From: Lachnospiraceae bacterium
GTDB taxonomy: Bacteria; Bacillota; Clostridia; Lachnospirales; Lachnospiraceae
Reading direction: 5' to 3'
DNA length: 19,723 bases
NCBI GenBank assembly: GCA_900753685.1
Contig: CAAEAB010000066.1
Coordinates: forward strand, 1 to 19,723
Shown here: piece after piece, positions 1 to 7,486 of the stretch
Position numbering within the stretch: position 1 is the stretch's first letter
Layout of the letters: the number at the start of each line of letters is the position of its first letter
The notes under the pieces: generated by a model
What the model saw: the letters and a program-made list of their open reading frames with translations, nothing else
Databases searched by the model: none
What the model was told of the DNA's origin: nothing
Program-made: the position numbers and the translations under genes

Positions 1-1773
1 GAGCATATACGGAATCTTCTGAAGCCTTGCTTCACGGATCTTGTAACCGATCTTCTCTGCGCGGGTATCAATTTCTGCACGGATACCGACTTCATTTAAC
101 TGGGTCAAAACGCTCTGGGCATAATCCATATATTTATCAGAAATCGGCAAAACTTTAACCTGTACCGGTGAAAGCCATGTCGGGAATGCGCCGGCAAAAT
201 GCTCGATCAAAATACCGATAAAACGTTCTACAGAACCAAAGGCCACACGGTGAATCATAACCGGACGATGTTTCTCTCCGTCTGCTCCGGTATATTCCAG
301 ATCAAAACGCTGAGGCATCTGCATATCCAGCTGAATCGTACCGCACTGCCATGTTCTTCCGATGGAGTCTTCCAGATGGAAGTCAATCTTCGGACCATAG
401 AATGCGCCGTCGCCTTCATTGACAACATAGTCAAGTCCCAGGTCTTCAAGCGCGCCTCTAAGACCATCTGTTGCGATTTCCCAATCTTCATCGCTTCCCA
501 TGGAATCTTCCGGACGGGTGGAAAGTTCTACATGATATTTAAATCCAAAGAGATTATAAACTTCATCAATCAGTCTGGCTACACCTTTAATCTCCTGGCG
601 AATCTGATCCTGTGTCATAAAGATATGGGCATCATCCTGTGTAAAGCAGCGCACACGCATCAGACCATGAAGCTGACCGGATTTTTCATGGCGGTGTACA
701 AGTCCCAGTTCACCGACACGGAGCGGCAAATCTTTATAGGAATGCGGTTCGGATTTATAAACCAGCATACCGCCCGGGCAGTTCATCGGTTTTACCGCAA
801 AATCTGTATCATCAATAACTGTCGTATACATATTGTCTTTATAGTGATCCCAGTGACCGGAATTTTCCCACAGATGACGGCTTAAAATGATCGGTGTGGA
901 TACTTCCACATAACCGTTTTTGCGGTGAAGGTCTCTCCAGTAATCCAACAAAGTATTTTTAAGAACCATACCCTTTGGCAGGAAGAACGGGAAGCCCGGT
1001 CCTTCTTCACGGATCATGAAAAGTCCAAGTTCCTTTCCAAGTTTGCGGTGATCACGCTTTTTCGCCTCTTCAATCCGGGTCAGATGCTCTTCCAGATCGG
1101 CTTTCTTTGTAAACGCCGTACCGTAAATACGTGTCAGCATCTTGTTCTTTTCACTTCCACGCCAGTAAGCGCCGGCCAGGCTGGTCAATTTGAATGCTTT
1201 CACAGGTTTTGTCGTCATCAGATGCGGTCCGGCGCAGAGATCTACAAATTCGCCCTGCTGATAGAAGCTGATTTCCGCATCTTCCGGTAAATCTTCAATC
1301 AATTCAACTTTGTACGTTTCATTTTTCTCTTTAAAATATTCAATCGCATCCTGTCTGCTCTTTGTAAATCGAGTAATCGGCAATGCTTCTTTAACAACCT
1401 TTTTCATCTCTGCCTCTATTTTTGTCAGATCATCGGCCGTCAGAGGTGTTTCGCTGTCAACATCATAATAGAAACCATCCGCAATCGATGGTCCGATGGC
1501 CAGTTTCACATCCGGATAGAGACGTTTCAACGCCTGGGCCATAATATGGGATGTCGTATGACGGAAAGCTGCCGCTCCGCCCTCCGACTCAAATGTTAAA
1601 ATATTTAATTCACTGTCACTGTCAATAACGGTACGCAGATCCACAACCTCGCCGTTTAATTCACCGGCACAGGCTGCCCGTGCCAAACCTTCGGAAATAT
1701 CCTTTGCAATGTCAATGACAGACATCGGCTGTGCATACTCTTTTACAGAGCCGTCTTTTAATGTTACTTTCAT
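1..1773 (-). CDS. thrS: Threonyl-tRNA synthetase, C-terminus beyond the window
   Basis: This gene charges tRNA-Thr with threonine in the cytoplasm. The minus strand reads openly from 1773 to base 1 (591 codons); family members are about 640 residues, so roughly the last 50 lie outside. In order: an N-terminal TGS domain (about residues 1-60), the second additional/editing domain with an HxxxH motif (H72, H76) and the later DLCAGPH motif, then the class II catalytic core. Catalytic zinc ligands are visible as C332 (MNCPGG), H383 (DDAHIF) and H508 (MIHRVAFGS), matching the spacing in E. coli ThrRS. The visible end is the conserved KIPYML of the anticodon-binding domain. ATG at 1773 is preferred because the GGGAG ribosome binding site is 9 bases upstream; an in-frame ATG at 1779 would be only 3 bases from it. 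Expression is controlled by the T-box leader upstream. Confidence 0.97.
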   Translation of the reverse strand, partial: MKVTLKDGSVKEYAQPMSVIDIAKDISEGLARAACAGELNGEVVDLRTVIDSDSELNILTFESEGGAAAFRHTTSHIMAQALKRLYPDVKLAIGPSIADGFYYDVDSETPLTADDLTKIEAEMKKVVKEALPITRFTKSRQDAIEYFKEKNETYKVELIEDLPEDAEISFYQQGEFVDLCAGPHLMTTKPVKAFKLTSLAGAYWRGSEKNKMLTRIYGTAFTKKADLEEHLTRIEEAKKRDHRKLGKELGLFMIREEGPGFPFFLPKGMVLKNTLLDYWRDLHRKNGYVEVSTPIILSRHLWENSGHWDHYKDNMYTTVIDDTDFAVKPMNCPGGMLVYKSEPHSYKDLPLRVGELGLVHRHEKSGQLHGLMRVRCFTQDDAHIFMTQDQIRQEIKGVARLIDEVYNLFGFKYHVELSTRPEDSMGSDEDWEIATDGLRGALEDLGLDYVVNEGDGAFYGPKIDFHLEDSIGRTWQCGTIQLDMQMPQRFDLEYTGADGEKHRPVMIHRVAFGSVERFIGILIEHFAGAFPTWLSPVQVKVLPISDKYMDYAQSVLTQLNEVGIRAEIDTRAEKIGYKIREARLQKIPYML

Positions 1774-1835
1774 CTTCATTTTCTCCCTTCACATATTCTT
1801 TATCTCCAATTCAGACAGAGGCTTATCTGGGGCAT

Positions 1836-1880
1836 AAAAAAAGCCCGCTTCCTATCATCTGTCTGATAGAAAGGGACGAG
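1836..1880 (-). terminator. T-box-controlled intrinsic terminator before thrS
   Basis: On the minus strand a hairpin pairs CCC-TTTCTATCA with TGATAGGAA-GC-GGG around a short GACAGA loop, followed at once by seven T (1842-1836). Its 5' side competes with the antiterminator formed by the T-box sequence at 1888-1901. Confidence 0.9.
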
Positions 1881-2076
1881 TTCTTCTCGCGGTTCCACCC
1901 TTTTTGTTTCATATGCCTTCGCATATGCAAAACCACTTCATTTCGATTGATAACGGAATCACCGGACTTGATTAGAGCCACTCCGAGGTAGTTTTCGGAT
2001 ATTTCCCAACAGGACCCTTCCAGCAACCGGCCCCTCTCTGTGATGTTTCATATCCTACTCGTCTCATCAACGCGTT
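1836..2076 (-). promoter_or_regulatory. T-box leader (tRNA-Thr sensing) of thrS
   Basis: The minus strand carries the canonical T-box sequence AGGGTGGAACCGCG (1901-1888), which pairs with the acceptor end of uncharged tRNA. Upstream lies a stem I region with the AGTA/GAA S-turn elements and a specifier region reading ACTACC just before TCGGAG. Both overlapping triplets (ACC at 1989-1987, ACT at 1992-1990) are threonine codons, consistent with the downstream gene. ACC is the likelier specifier by position. The element ends in an intrinsic terminator. In this family, uncharged tRNA-Thr stabilises the antiterminator and permits thrS transcription. Confidence 0.95.
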
Positions 2077-2082
2077 GGTTTC

Positions 2083-2111
2083 ATTATAAACACCCTGAAA
2101 AATCTTGTCAA
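2083..2111 (-). promoter_or_regulatory. Sigma-A-type promoter of thrS
   Basis: On the minus strand TTGACA (2111-2106) and TATAAT (2088-2083) are both perfect consensus hexamers separated by exactly 17 bases. This places the transcript start near 2076, immediately before the T-box stem I. It is divergent from the bioY promoter. Confidence 0.9.
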
Positions 2112-2130
2112 GTCATTAATATTTTCTTTT

Positions 2131-2159
2131 TGTCAACCAATATTATTTTTAAGTTGACA
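2131..2159 (+). promoter_or_regulatory. BirA-type biotin operator before bioY
   Basis: A perfect 7-base inverted repeat, TGTCAAC (2131-2137) and GTTGACA (2153-2159), is separated by 15 bases. This fits the half-site sequence and spacing of Firmicute BirA (biotin repressor/biotin-protein ligase) operators. The downstream half-site contains the -35 of the bioY promoter, so binding would block RNA polymerase. The assignment to BirA rests on the resemblance plus the adjacent biotin transporter gene; no birA gene is in the window. Confidence 0.75.
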
Positions 2160-2182
2160 TTTATTCTCTGCCGTGATATCCT
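2154..2182 (+). promoter_or_regulatory. Promoter of bioY
   Basis: TTGACA (2154-2159) is followed after 17 bases by TATCCT (2177-2182), a 4/6 match to the -10 consensus. The -35 is embedded in the BirA-type operator. The leader to the bioY start codon is about 45-50 bases and contains a small GC-rich hairpin (about 2202-2219) just before the ribosome binding site. Confidence 0.7.
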
Positions 2183-2235
2183 TTTTAAAGTTTTAAAATG
2201 TATGCCCCCTTCGGCGGCAGAAAGAGAGGATAATT

Positions 2236-2793
2236 ATGACATCAATGACATCAACAAAAATGCAAACCCTGGATATGGCTTATATCGGACTTTTTGCCGT
2301 CGTTATAGCGATTTGTTCCTGGATATCCATCCCTACGGTTGTTCCCTTTACGTTACAGACCTTTGCCGTTTTTCTGGCTGTTGCTGTTCTTGGCGGAAAA
2401 CGAGGCACGTTAGCCGTTATCGTCTATGTACTTCTGGGCGCTGTCGGTCTTCCTGTATTTTCCGGTTTTAAAGGCGGTATCGGCGTTCTTTTAAATACCA
2501 CCGGCGGTTATATCATCGGCTTTGTCTTTTCTGCCCTTGTCATGTGGGCTTTTGAAAAATCCTTTGGGAAAAAGACCTGGGCGCTGATTCTTTCCATGGT
2601 ACTGGCCCTCGCCGTATGCTATGCCTTCGGCACTGTCTGGTTTATGATTGTTTATGCAAAGAATGTCGGCGCTGTCGGCCTTTCCGCTGTCCTTGGATGG
2701 TGTGTTATTCCATTCATCATCCCGGATCTGGCAAAAATTACTCTGGCATTTATCCTGAGCAACCGAATTTCCAAAGCAGTGACATTATCATAG
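2236..2793 (+). CDS. bioY: Biotin transporter BioY (ECF substrate-binding S component)
   Basis: This 185-residue membrane protein captures biotin and works with the shared energy-coupling factor module (EcfA/A'/T), whose genes are not in this window. Five or six hydrophobic segments span most of the chain. Family landmarks include the early PFTLQTFAVFLA segment (about 35-46), LGGKRG (about 53-58), a VYVLLGAVGLPVFSGFKGG stretch (about 63-81) and TGGYIIGF (about 89-96), all characteristic of BioY. Start ATG 2236 has GAGAGGA upstream at suitable spacing. It is the only plus-strand gene here, monocistronic, with its own promoter, a BirA-type operator and a downstream terminator. Biotin-dependent repression is the expected control. 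Confidence 0.93.
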   Translation: MTSMTSTKMQTLDMAYIGLFAVVIAICSWISIPTVVPFTLQTFAVFLAVAVLGGKRGTLAVIVYVLLGAVGLPVFSGFKGGIGVLLNTTGGYIIGFVFSALVMWAFEKSFGKKTWALILSMVLALAVCYAFGTVWFMIVYAKNVGAVGLSAVLGWCVIPFIIPDLAKITLAFILSNRISKAVTLS

Positions 2794-2797
2794 AATC

Positions 2798-2865
2798 GGA
2801 GGCTGCCGCCCTGCTGATTCCGATACACTCCGGATCTGCAAGAGCGACAGCCTCCCTGTTTTTAT
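2798..2865 (+). terminator. Terminator after bioY
   Basis: A perfect 8-base stem, GGAGGCTG (2798-2805) with CAGCCTCC (2848-2855), encloses a long 42-base loop with some internal pairing and is followed by CTGTTTTTAT. The T-run is only on the plus strand, so it serves bioY. It lies just past the convergent moaA stop codon; on the minus strand no T-run follows the stem. Confidence 0.65.
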
Positions 2866-3842
2866 CCGCCGATTTGAGACATACCTCTTATTTCATCTTC
2901 ACGTTTTATGTTCTTTTCATCGAAATGATGACCCTTTGGCTTCTGCTCGATGGCCGTTTTCAGTGTTTCCCATAATATCTCGTCAGAAACCTTTTGTTCC
3001 AGCAGCCCTTTCAGATAAACCCCACAGTCATATTGGAGACAGGTCTTTAAAAATCCATCCGATGTCAGACGCACTCTGTTGCATGTATCACAAAATTTAT
3101 GACTCACCGCACTGATAAATCCAACTTTTCCAATGCATCCGGGAACATCATAATATTTGCACGGTCCATTCCCTCTCGATTTAACATAAGGTGTCAACTT
3201 GCCATATTTTTCTTCAATCGCTTTACGAAGAATATCTTCCGATACAAATGGAAATTGTTTGCCAAGCCCAATCGGCATCATTTCAATAAACCGGATATCC
3301 ACATCCGCGCCTCTGGCATAGTTCAAAAGCCCCAGGATATCCTGCGTTTCTATATCGGTAACGCAAACACAATTAATTTTTAACCGGACCTTATTCTCTC
3401 TGACGGCTTTTTCGATGCCCCGTAAAACCCTTTCCAGTTCATTCCTGCGCGTCAGCCTCTGATAAACGTCCCCTTTTATTGTATCCAGACTGATGGTGAT
3501 GGCGTCGATTCCCGCGTCGGCCAGCTCATCATAATATTGTTCCAACAAAACACCGTTGGTTGTTAACGTTACGCTGGTGATTCCCGAAATTTTCTTTAAT
3601 TTCCGAATGAGTCCGATCGCATTTTTCCTTACCAGCGGCTCTCCTCCGGTAATCTTTATTTTTCTCAAACCGTGTCTTGCCAATACACTGCATATCCGGG
3701 TAATCTCATCATAAGAAAGAATTTTCTCATGACAGATGTTCTTTACGCCTTCCTCCGGCATACAGTATATACATCGGAGATTGCACCGGTCTGTAATCGA
3801 GATACGCAGATAATCGATGACTCTTCCCTCATTATCTCTCAT
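2862..3842 (-). CDS. moaA: GTP 3',8-cyclase MoaA (molybdopterin biosynthesis)
   Basis: This radical SAM enzyme performs the first step of molybdenum/tungsten cofactor synthesis, converting GTP to 3',8-cyclo-GTP (which MoaC turns into cPMP). With the start at 3842 it has 326 residues, the family's usual size. The N-terminal SAM cluster is CxxxCxxC at C20, C24, C27. The C-terminal cluster is CxxC-x13-C at C251, C254, C268. The chain ends in the conserved Gly-Gly tail (MSQIGG) needed for catalysis. ATG 3842 is chosen because it overlaps the upstream stop as ATGA and lies just after GGGGA; an in-frame ATG at 3857 has no ribosome binding site. It is the last gene of the tungsten operon and is translationally coupled to the alcohol dehydrogenase gene. 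moaC is not nearby. Confidence 0.95.
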   Translation of the reverse strand: MRDNEGRVIDYLRISITDRCNLRCIYCMPEEGVKNICHEKILSYDEITRICSVLARHGLRKIKITGGEPLVRKNAIGLIRKLKKISGITSVTLTTNGVLLEQYYDELADAGIDAITISLDTIKGDVYQRLTRRNELERVLRGIEKAVRENKVRLKINCVCVTDIETQDILGLLNYARGADVDIRFIEMMPIGLGKQFPFVSEDILRKAIEEKYGKLTPYVKSRGNGPCKYYDVPGCIGKVGFISAVSHKFCDTCNRVRLTSDGFLKTCLQYDCGVYLKGLLEQKVSDEILWETLKTAIEQKPKGHHFDEKNIKREDEIRGMSQIGG

Positions 3843-5296
3843 TGTTCCCCGATACATGACAAAATAAAGTCTCTGAAATCATTCCTGTCCCATGTTACCG
3901 GTGTCGGATAGAGTGGATTGCCTTCCTTTACCGCCCACTCTACAATCTGGTCCACATCTTCCTCCTGAATCATTTCCGGATAGATCGGGATGTTCATTTT
4001 GTCTTTTAATTCTTCAATCCATTCAATAAAAGCTTCCGCCTTTGCCTTATCCGTATCATCCGCAGCTTTTATACCACATACGTCGCACAGATCGGCCAGC
4101 TTTCCGTAGGCAGCAGGTCCAAAGGCCCGCATGACATGAGGCAGCAAAATAGACATGGCAAGTCCATGAGGTGTTCCGTATAAACCGCCCAGTGTGTGAC
4201 CGATTGCATGAACGTAACCCACACAGCCTCTCGTAAAGGCGCGGCCGGCCAGAAAGGCGGCCTTCTGCATATTGTAACGTCCCTTCAGGTTGCTGCCGTC
4301 CTGGTAAACAGGATAGAGATTATCGTAAATAAGCTTCACAGCCTTTTTACACATATCCTTTTCCAGCTTTGAGTTATAGGTATTGTTTGTATAGCACTCC
4401 ACCGCATGACACAGCGCATCCATACCTGTCGTTGCCGTTACGTGCGGCGGCAGCCCTACAGTCAGTTCCGGGTCAAGTACCGCATATTTTGGCATCAGGC
4501 ACAGATCATTCATCGATGCCTTATGATGGGTTTCAGCCTCGGTGATCACCGCCGCAACGGTTGTCTCCGAACCCGTTCCAGCCGTCGTCGGAACCGCAAA
4601 AATTGTCGGGATCGGACGCAGGATCTTAAAAAGCCCCTGCAGCTTTTTCACACTTTTACGCGGTCTGGCAATCCGCGCCCCGATTCCCTTGGCGCAATCC
4701 ATTGGAGAACCTCCGCCGAAAGCAATCATACAATCACATTTATTTTCTTTGTAAATTCTTACGCCCTCCTCCACATTAATATCCGTCGGATTCGGCGCTA
4801 CTCCGTCATAGATTGCATATTCCAGCCCCTGCCTGTCCATAGCTTCAAGCATACCGTCCAGTAAATGCAGTTCCATAAGCACTTTATCGGTTACGATCAA
4901 AACCTTTTTAAACTTTTTGCGTTTAATAGCCTCCGGAAGTTTTTTTACAGCCCCGGGTCCTTTTAATGTTTTCGGCACCCGCCATGGCAGTACGGTCATT
5001 CCCGCTTTCATTACAAACTGGAAGCCTCTGCAGTAGATTTTCTTCCCACTCAGTTTTGTTTTCATATGATACACCACCTCTCCTTTATTGTGCATGTCAA
5101 TCGCCTCAATCGGACATACCTTCGCACATATACCACAGCCGATACATCTGGTGTCATCAAGACCGGCGACTGTATGAATATCCCCGTGAAATTTTGGTGC
5201 TTCAATACTCAGGCAATCCATTGGACAATTTTCCACACAAACCGAACAGCCCGCACATGTCTCCTCATGAATATACGGCATTTTCTTTTTTTTCAT
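3839..5296 (-). CDS. Ferredoxin-domain / iron-type alcohol dehydrogenase fusion
   Basis: This 485-residue protein joins two modules. Residues 1-65 form a 2x[4Fe-4S] ferredoxin domain with two CxxCxxCxxxCP sets (C14, C17, C20, C24 and C51, C54, C57, C61). After a linker of about 30 residues comes a complete group III (iron-containing) alcohol dehydrogenase. That domain has the nucleotide motif GGGSPMD (194-200), the PTTAGTGSE segment (about 236-244) and all four metal ligands D293, H297, H363, H377 with canonical spacing. It probably interconverts an aldehyde and alcohol with NAD(P)H. The ferredoxin half may carry electrons to or from the adjacent aldehyde oxidoreductase; this is inference. 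ATG 5296 has GGGAGGTGG ideally placed upstream; an in-frame TTG at 5302 would abut that site. It is one uninterrupted frame, so the fusion is not a reading error across two genes. Substrate unknown. Confidence 0.93.
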   Translation of the reverse strand: MKKKKMPYIHEETCAGCSVCVENCPMDCLSIEAPKFHGDIHTVAGLDDTRCIGCGICAKVCPIEAIDMHNKGEVVYHMKTKLSGKKIYCRGFQFVMKAGMTVLPWRVPKTLKGPGAVKKLPEAIKRKKFKKVLIVTDKVLMELHLLDGMLEAMDRQGLEYAIYDGVAPNPTDINVEEGVRIYKENKCDCMIAFGGGSPMDCAKGIGARIARPRKSVKKLQGLFKILRPIPTIFAVPTTAGTGSETTVAAVITEAETHHKASMNDLCLMPKYAVLDPELTVGLPPHVTATTGMDALCHAVECYTNNTYNSKLEKDMCKKAVKLIYDNLYPVYQDGSNLKGRYNMQKAAFLAGRAFTRGCVGYVHAIGHTLGGLYGTPHGLAMSILLPHVMRAFGPAAYGKLADLCDVCGIKAADDTDKAKAEAFIEWIEELKDKMNIPIYPEMIQEEDVDQIVEWAVKEGNPLYPTPVTWDRNDFRDFILSCIGEQ

Positions 5297-5298
5297 TT

Positions 5299-5532
5299 TC
5301 AACCACCTCCCGCCGGAGAAAGCATCACGACTTCATCACCATCGTTGAATCTGTACCACCGGTCGACCGTCTCTCCGTTCACCAGTATGACGAGGTCCTT
5401 TACTTCACTTTTTGTCATTCCCGGAACTGAATTTTTCAACTCGTCCATGGTACGTATATCCGCTTTAAACTCGCTGACACCGGTTTTCAACCGGGCCACA
5501 CCAAACAGTTTTACTTTAACCACAGGCACCAT
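5299..5532 (-). CDS. MoaD/ThiS-like sulfur-carrier protein
   Basis: A 77-residue ubiquitin-fold protein (MoaD is about 80 residues) starting with the KVKLFGVARL strand and ending in a Gly-Gly-type tail. In the family the C-terminal glycine is adenylated by MoeB/ThiF and then thiocarboxylated to supply sulfur for molybdopterin dithiolene formation. Here the tail is PAGGG, one glycine more than the usual GG. It sits 8 bases after the aor stop and its last codons double as the ribosome binding site of the next gene. The likely activating partner is the ThiF/MoeB-like gene two places upstream. ATG 5532 is preceded by AAAGG with almost no spacer, so GTG 5523 (9 bases from AAAGG) is a real alternative start. 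Role in a tungstopterin rather than thiamine is inferred from context. Confidence 0.85.
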   Translation of the reverse strand: MVPVVKVKLFGVARLKTGVSEFKADIRTMDELKNSVPGMTKSEVKDLVILVNGETVDRWYRFNDGDEVVMLSPAGGG

Positions 5533-5540
5533 CCTTTGAT

Positions 5541-7463
5541 CTATATGATTTCAAGTTTTTTCAAAAGTTTCTTTGTCGGCAATCCATTACTGTCCCATCC
5601 CCGGGCATGGTAATAAACCTTTTTCAATTTTTCCAACGGTACTTTGGACGTCGGATCTTTCGGGTCCTGCAATGTTTTCACCAGCCGGGATGGCAGCGCA
5701 TCCTTATTGGCATTCACACCGAATCTCCGGTTTACTTCTCTTTCCAGATTATATCCCCGCTCGCCGCAGCGCATGTAATGGCCGAAGGTCATCTTCATAC
5801 CTGTAGCATATTCAAACCCCTTCGTATGATGGAACACCGGCAAGTGGAGTTTTAACATTTCCGGATATTTGTTCATGAGTCGAACCGGCGCCCCGCAATA
5901 TGGCAAAAGTTTGTTGACCAGCTTTACATACCAACTGTTCGGATGCCTCATAAGCGGCGCTGGGAAAAAGGCATAGCTTGTAAACAGACATTGGCCGGAG
6001 GCGGATATCATTTCCATCAAATCCTGGAACATCATTGTTAAATCGGCTTTCCCATGATAGGTCGTCTGATTAATTGAAAGACCAAGCCCTTCCAGAATCA
6101 CGAGATAACCGCCGTTCAAATGGCAACCGCCCCGGTTGCTGACCGCATAACCCAGTCCGAGACCTACCGCCTTTCTCGGCTCATATGCCGCCAGCTCCAT
6201 CCCCTTTGCATGAATGGCAAATTCTTTGCCGCCGTACTTTTCCGACAGTCTCTTGCTTCCCTCGGCCAGTTCATTTCCAATTCCCCGCCGGTAAGCAATG
6301 TCTTCAAATATCCCGGAAATCCCTTCAATCTCTGAAAACTTCAATCCATTATCCCACAGGCCCTTTTCATTGGCTTCCATCGCATAGGACAAGGTATTCG
6401 CCGCTGAGATCGTATCCATACCCAGTTCGTCCAACTCATAATTCCATTTTAATACAGCTTCCAGATCATTGTTTAATATGCCGCCGCCAAGCAGCACCAG
6501 TGTTTCCAATTCCGGTCCCTTCACCGGTCTTCCTTCCACTTCCACCGTGCGGGCACAGCGAATCGGACAGGTGAGACAGCCCTTATTGACAATGTTATAT
6601 TTCTCCGCCAGGACCTCGCCGCTGACCTTTTCAAAATCTTCATATTGGCCGCGGCTGTAATTTTTGGTAGAAAGCATTCCCTTCATCTGCATTGAACTGA
6701 CAAGCCCGGCCGTCCCCAGTCTCGGCAGCTGATCTCCGGTCAGCGGATGCTTCCTCAAATACTTAAACCATTTTTTCGTATGGGCGACCATCTTTTTCTT
6801 ATCATAAATCGGAATCTCCTTTGTACCGCTGACGCAGACCGCCTTCAGACGCATCCAGCCCATGACGGCTCCAGTGCCGCCCCGCCCCGACACGCGGTCA
6901 TTGGAAACAATACTGGAATATAATACCATATTTTCACCGGCCGGTCCGATACAAATCTTTCCGTTTTTCCGAACACGTCCGTTTTTCATACGGAATTTCT
7001 CATCCAGAGCCTCCTGTGTCCGGGTCGTTTTCATTCCCCACAGATCATCGGCATTATGAAATTTCACGCTGTCATTTTGAATTTCAATCCAGGTCCTTTC
7101 CTCACACTGCCCGGTCAGAATCAGCGCGTCCAGTCCTGCCTTTTTCAGATAATATCCAAAATGGCCTCCGCAATTTGACGATGTGATATAACCGGTCTGA
7201 GGCGACAGGGTGGAAATGTTAAAACGGCTGGCGCTTGGCGCTCCTGTAGCCGTCAGCGGACCTGTTGTGATCACCAGAAGATTTTCCGTTGAAAACGCTT
7301 TTTCCGTCCCCTTTAAATGATCTCCGAGAATTTTAGCCGCCATGGTTTTTCCGCCGATAAACAACTCTCTTTCTCTGTCCGAAAAGGGATACTCAGACAC
7401 TTCTTTTGTCGTCAGATCAATTTTCAAGATCTTCCCCATATAACCCCCGTATTGTGTAGCCAT
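5541..7463 (-). CDS. aor: Aldehyde:ferredoxin oxidoreductase family enzyme (tungsten-type)
   Basis: A 640-residue member of the AOR family (Pyrococcus AOR about 605), enzymes with a bis-pterin tungsten or molybdenum centre and one [4Fe-4S] cluster that oxidise aldehydes to acids with ferredoxin, or run in reverse. The N-terminal domain shows GKxLxIDLT (10-18), TGPLTATGAPSASRFN (67-82), SSNCGGHFG (95-103) and the pterin-binding RGGTGAVMG (194-202). Cluster cysteines are C296, C299, C303 (CxxCxxxC) and C492. SNRGGCHL (442-449) and the C-terminal GERGYNLEREVNRRFG (567-582) are family signatures. ATG 7463 has AGAGG 9 bases upstream. It is followed by the MoaD-like gene and the ferredoxin-ADH fusion and is preceded by cofactor genes and a tungstate transporter, which together favour tungsten. 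The true substrate is unknown. Confidence 0.93.
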   Translation of the reverse strand: MATQYGGYMGKILKIDLTTKEVSEYPFSDRERELFIGGKTMAAKILGDHLKGTEKAFSTENLLVITTGPLTATGAPSASRFNISTLSPQTGYITSSNCGGHFGYYLKKAGLDALILTGQCEERTWIEIQNDSVKFHNADDLWGMKTTRTQEALDEKFRMKNGRVRKNGKICIGPAGENMVLYSSIVSNDRVSGRGGTGAVMGWMRLKAVCVSGTKEIPIYDKKKMVAHTKKWFKYLRKHPLTGDQLPRLGTAGLVSSMQMKGMLSTKNYSRGQYEDFEKVSGEVLAEKYNIVNKGCLTCPIRCARTVEVEGRPVKGPELETLVLLGGGILNNDLEAVLKWNYELDELGMDTISAANTLSYAMEANEKGLWDNGLKFSEIEGISGIFEDIAYRRGIGNELAEGSKRLSEKYGGKEFAIHAKGMELAAYEPRKAVGLGLGYAVSNRGGCHLNGGYLVILEGLGLSINQTTYHGKADLTMMFQDLMEMISASGQCLFTSYAFFPAPLMRHPNSWYVKLVNKLLPYCGAPVRLMNKYPEMLKLHLPVFHHTKGFEYATGMKMTFGHYMRCGERGYNLEREVNRRFGVNANKDALPSRLVKTLQDPKDPTSKVPLEKLKKVYYHARGWDSNGLPTKKLLKKLEII

Positions 7464-7486
7464 ACCATCTCACCTCTTTCTCTGAT

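Noticed and set aside
199-885. Long plus-strand open frame (228 codons) opposite thrS
   Set aside because: It is antisense to strongly conserved ThrRS catalytic sequence and resembles no family; it arises from codon bias on the coding strand.
2798-2855. The same hairpin as a terminator for moaA
   Set aside because: On the minus strand the stem is followed by mixed sequence, not a T-run; it fits bioY only.
4966-5539. Plus-strand open frames opposite the ferredoxin-ADH start and the MoaD-like gene
   Set aside because: They overlap conserved cysteine motifs on the other strand and are low-complexity shadows.
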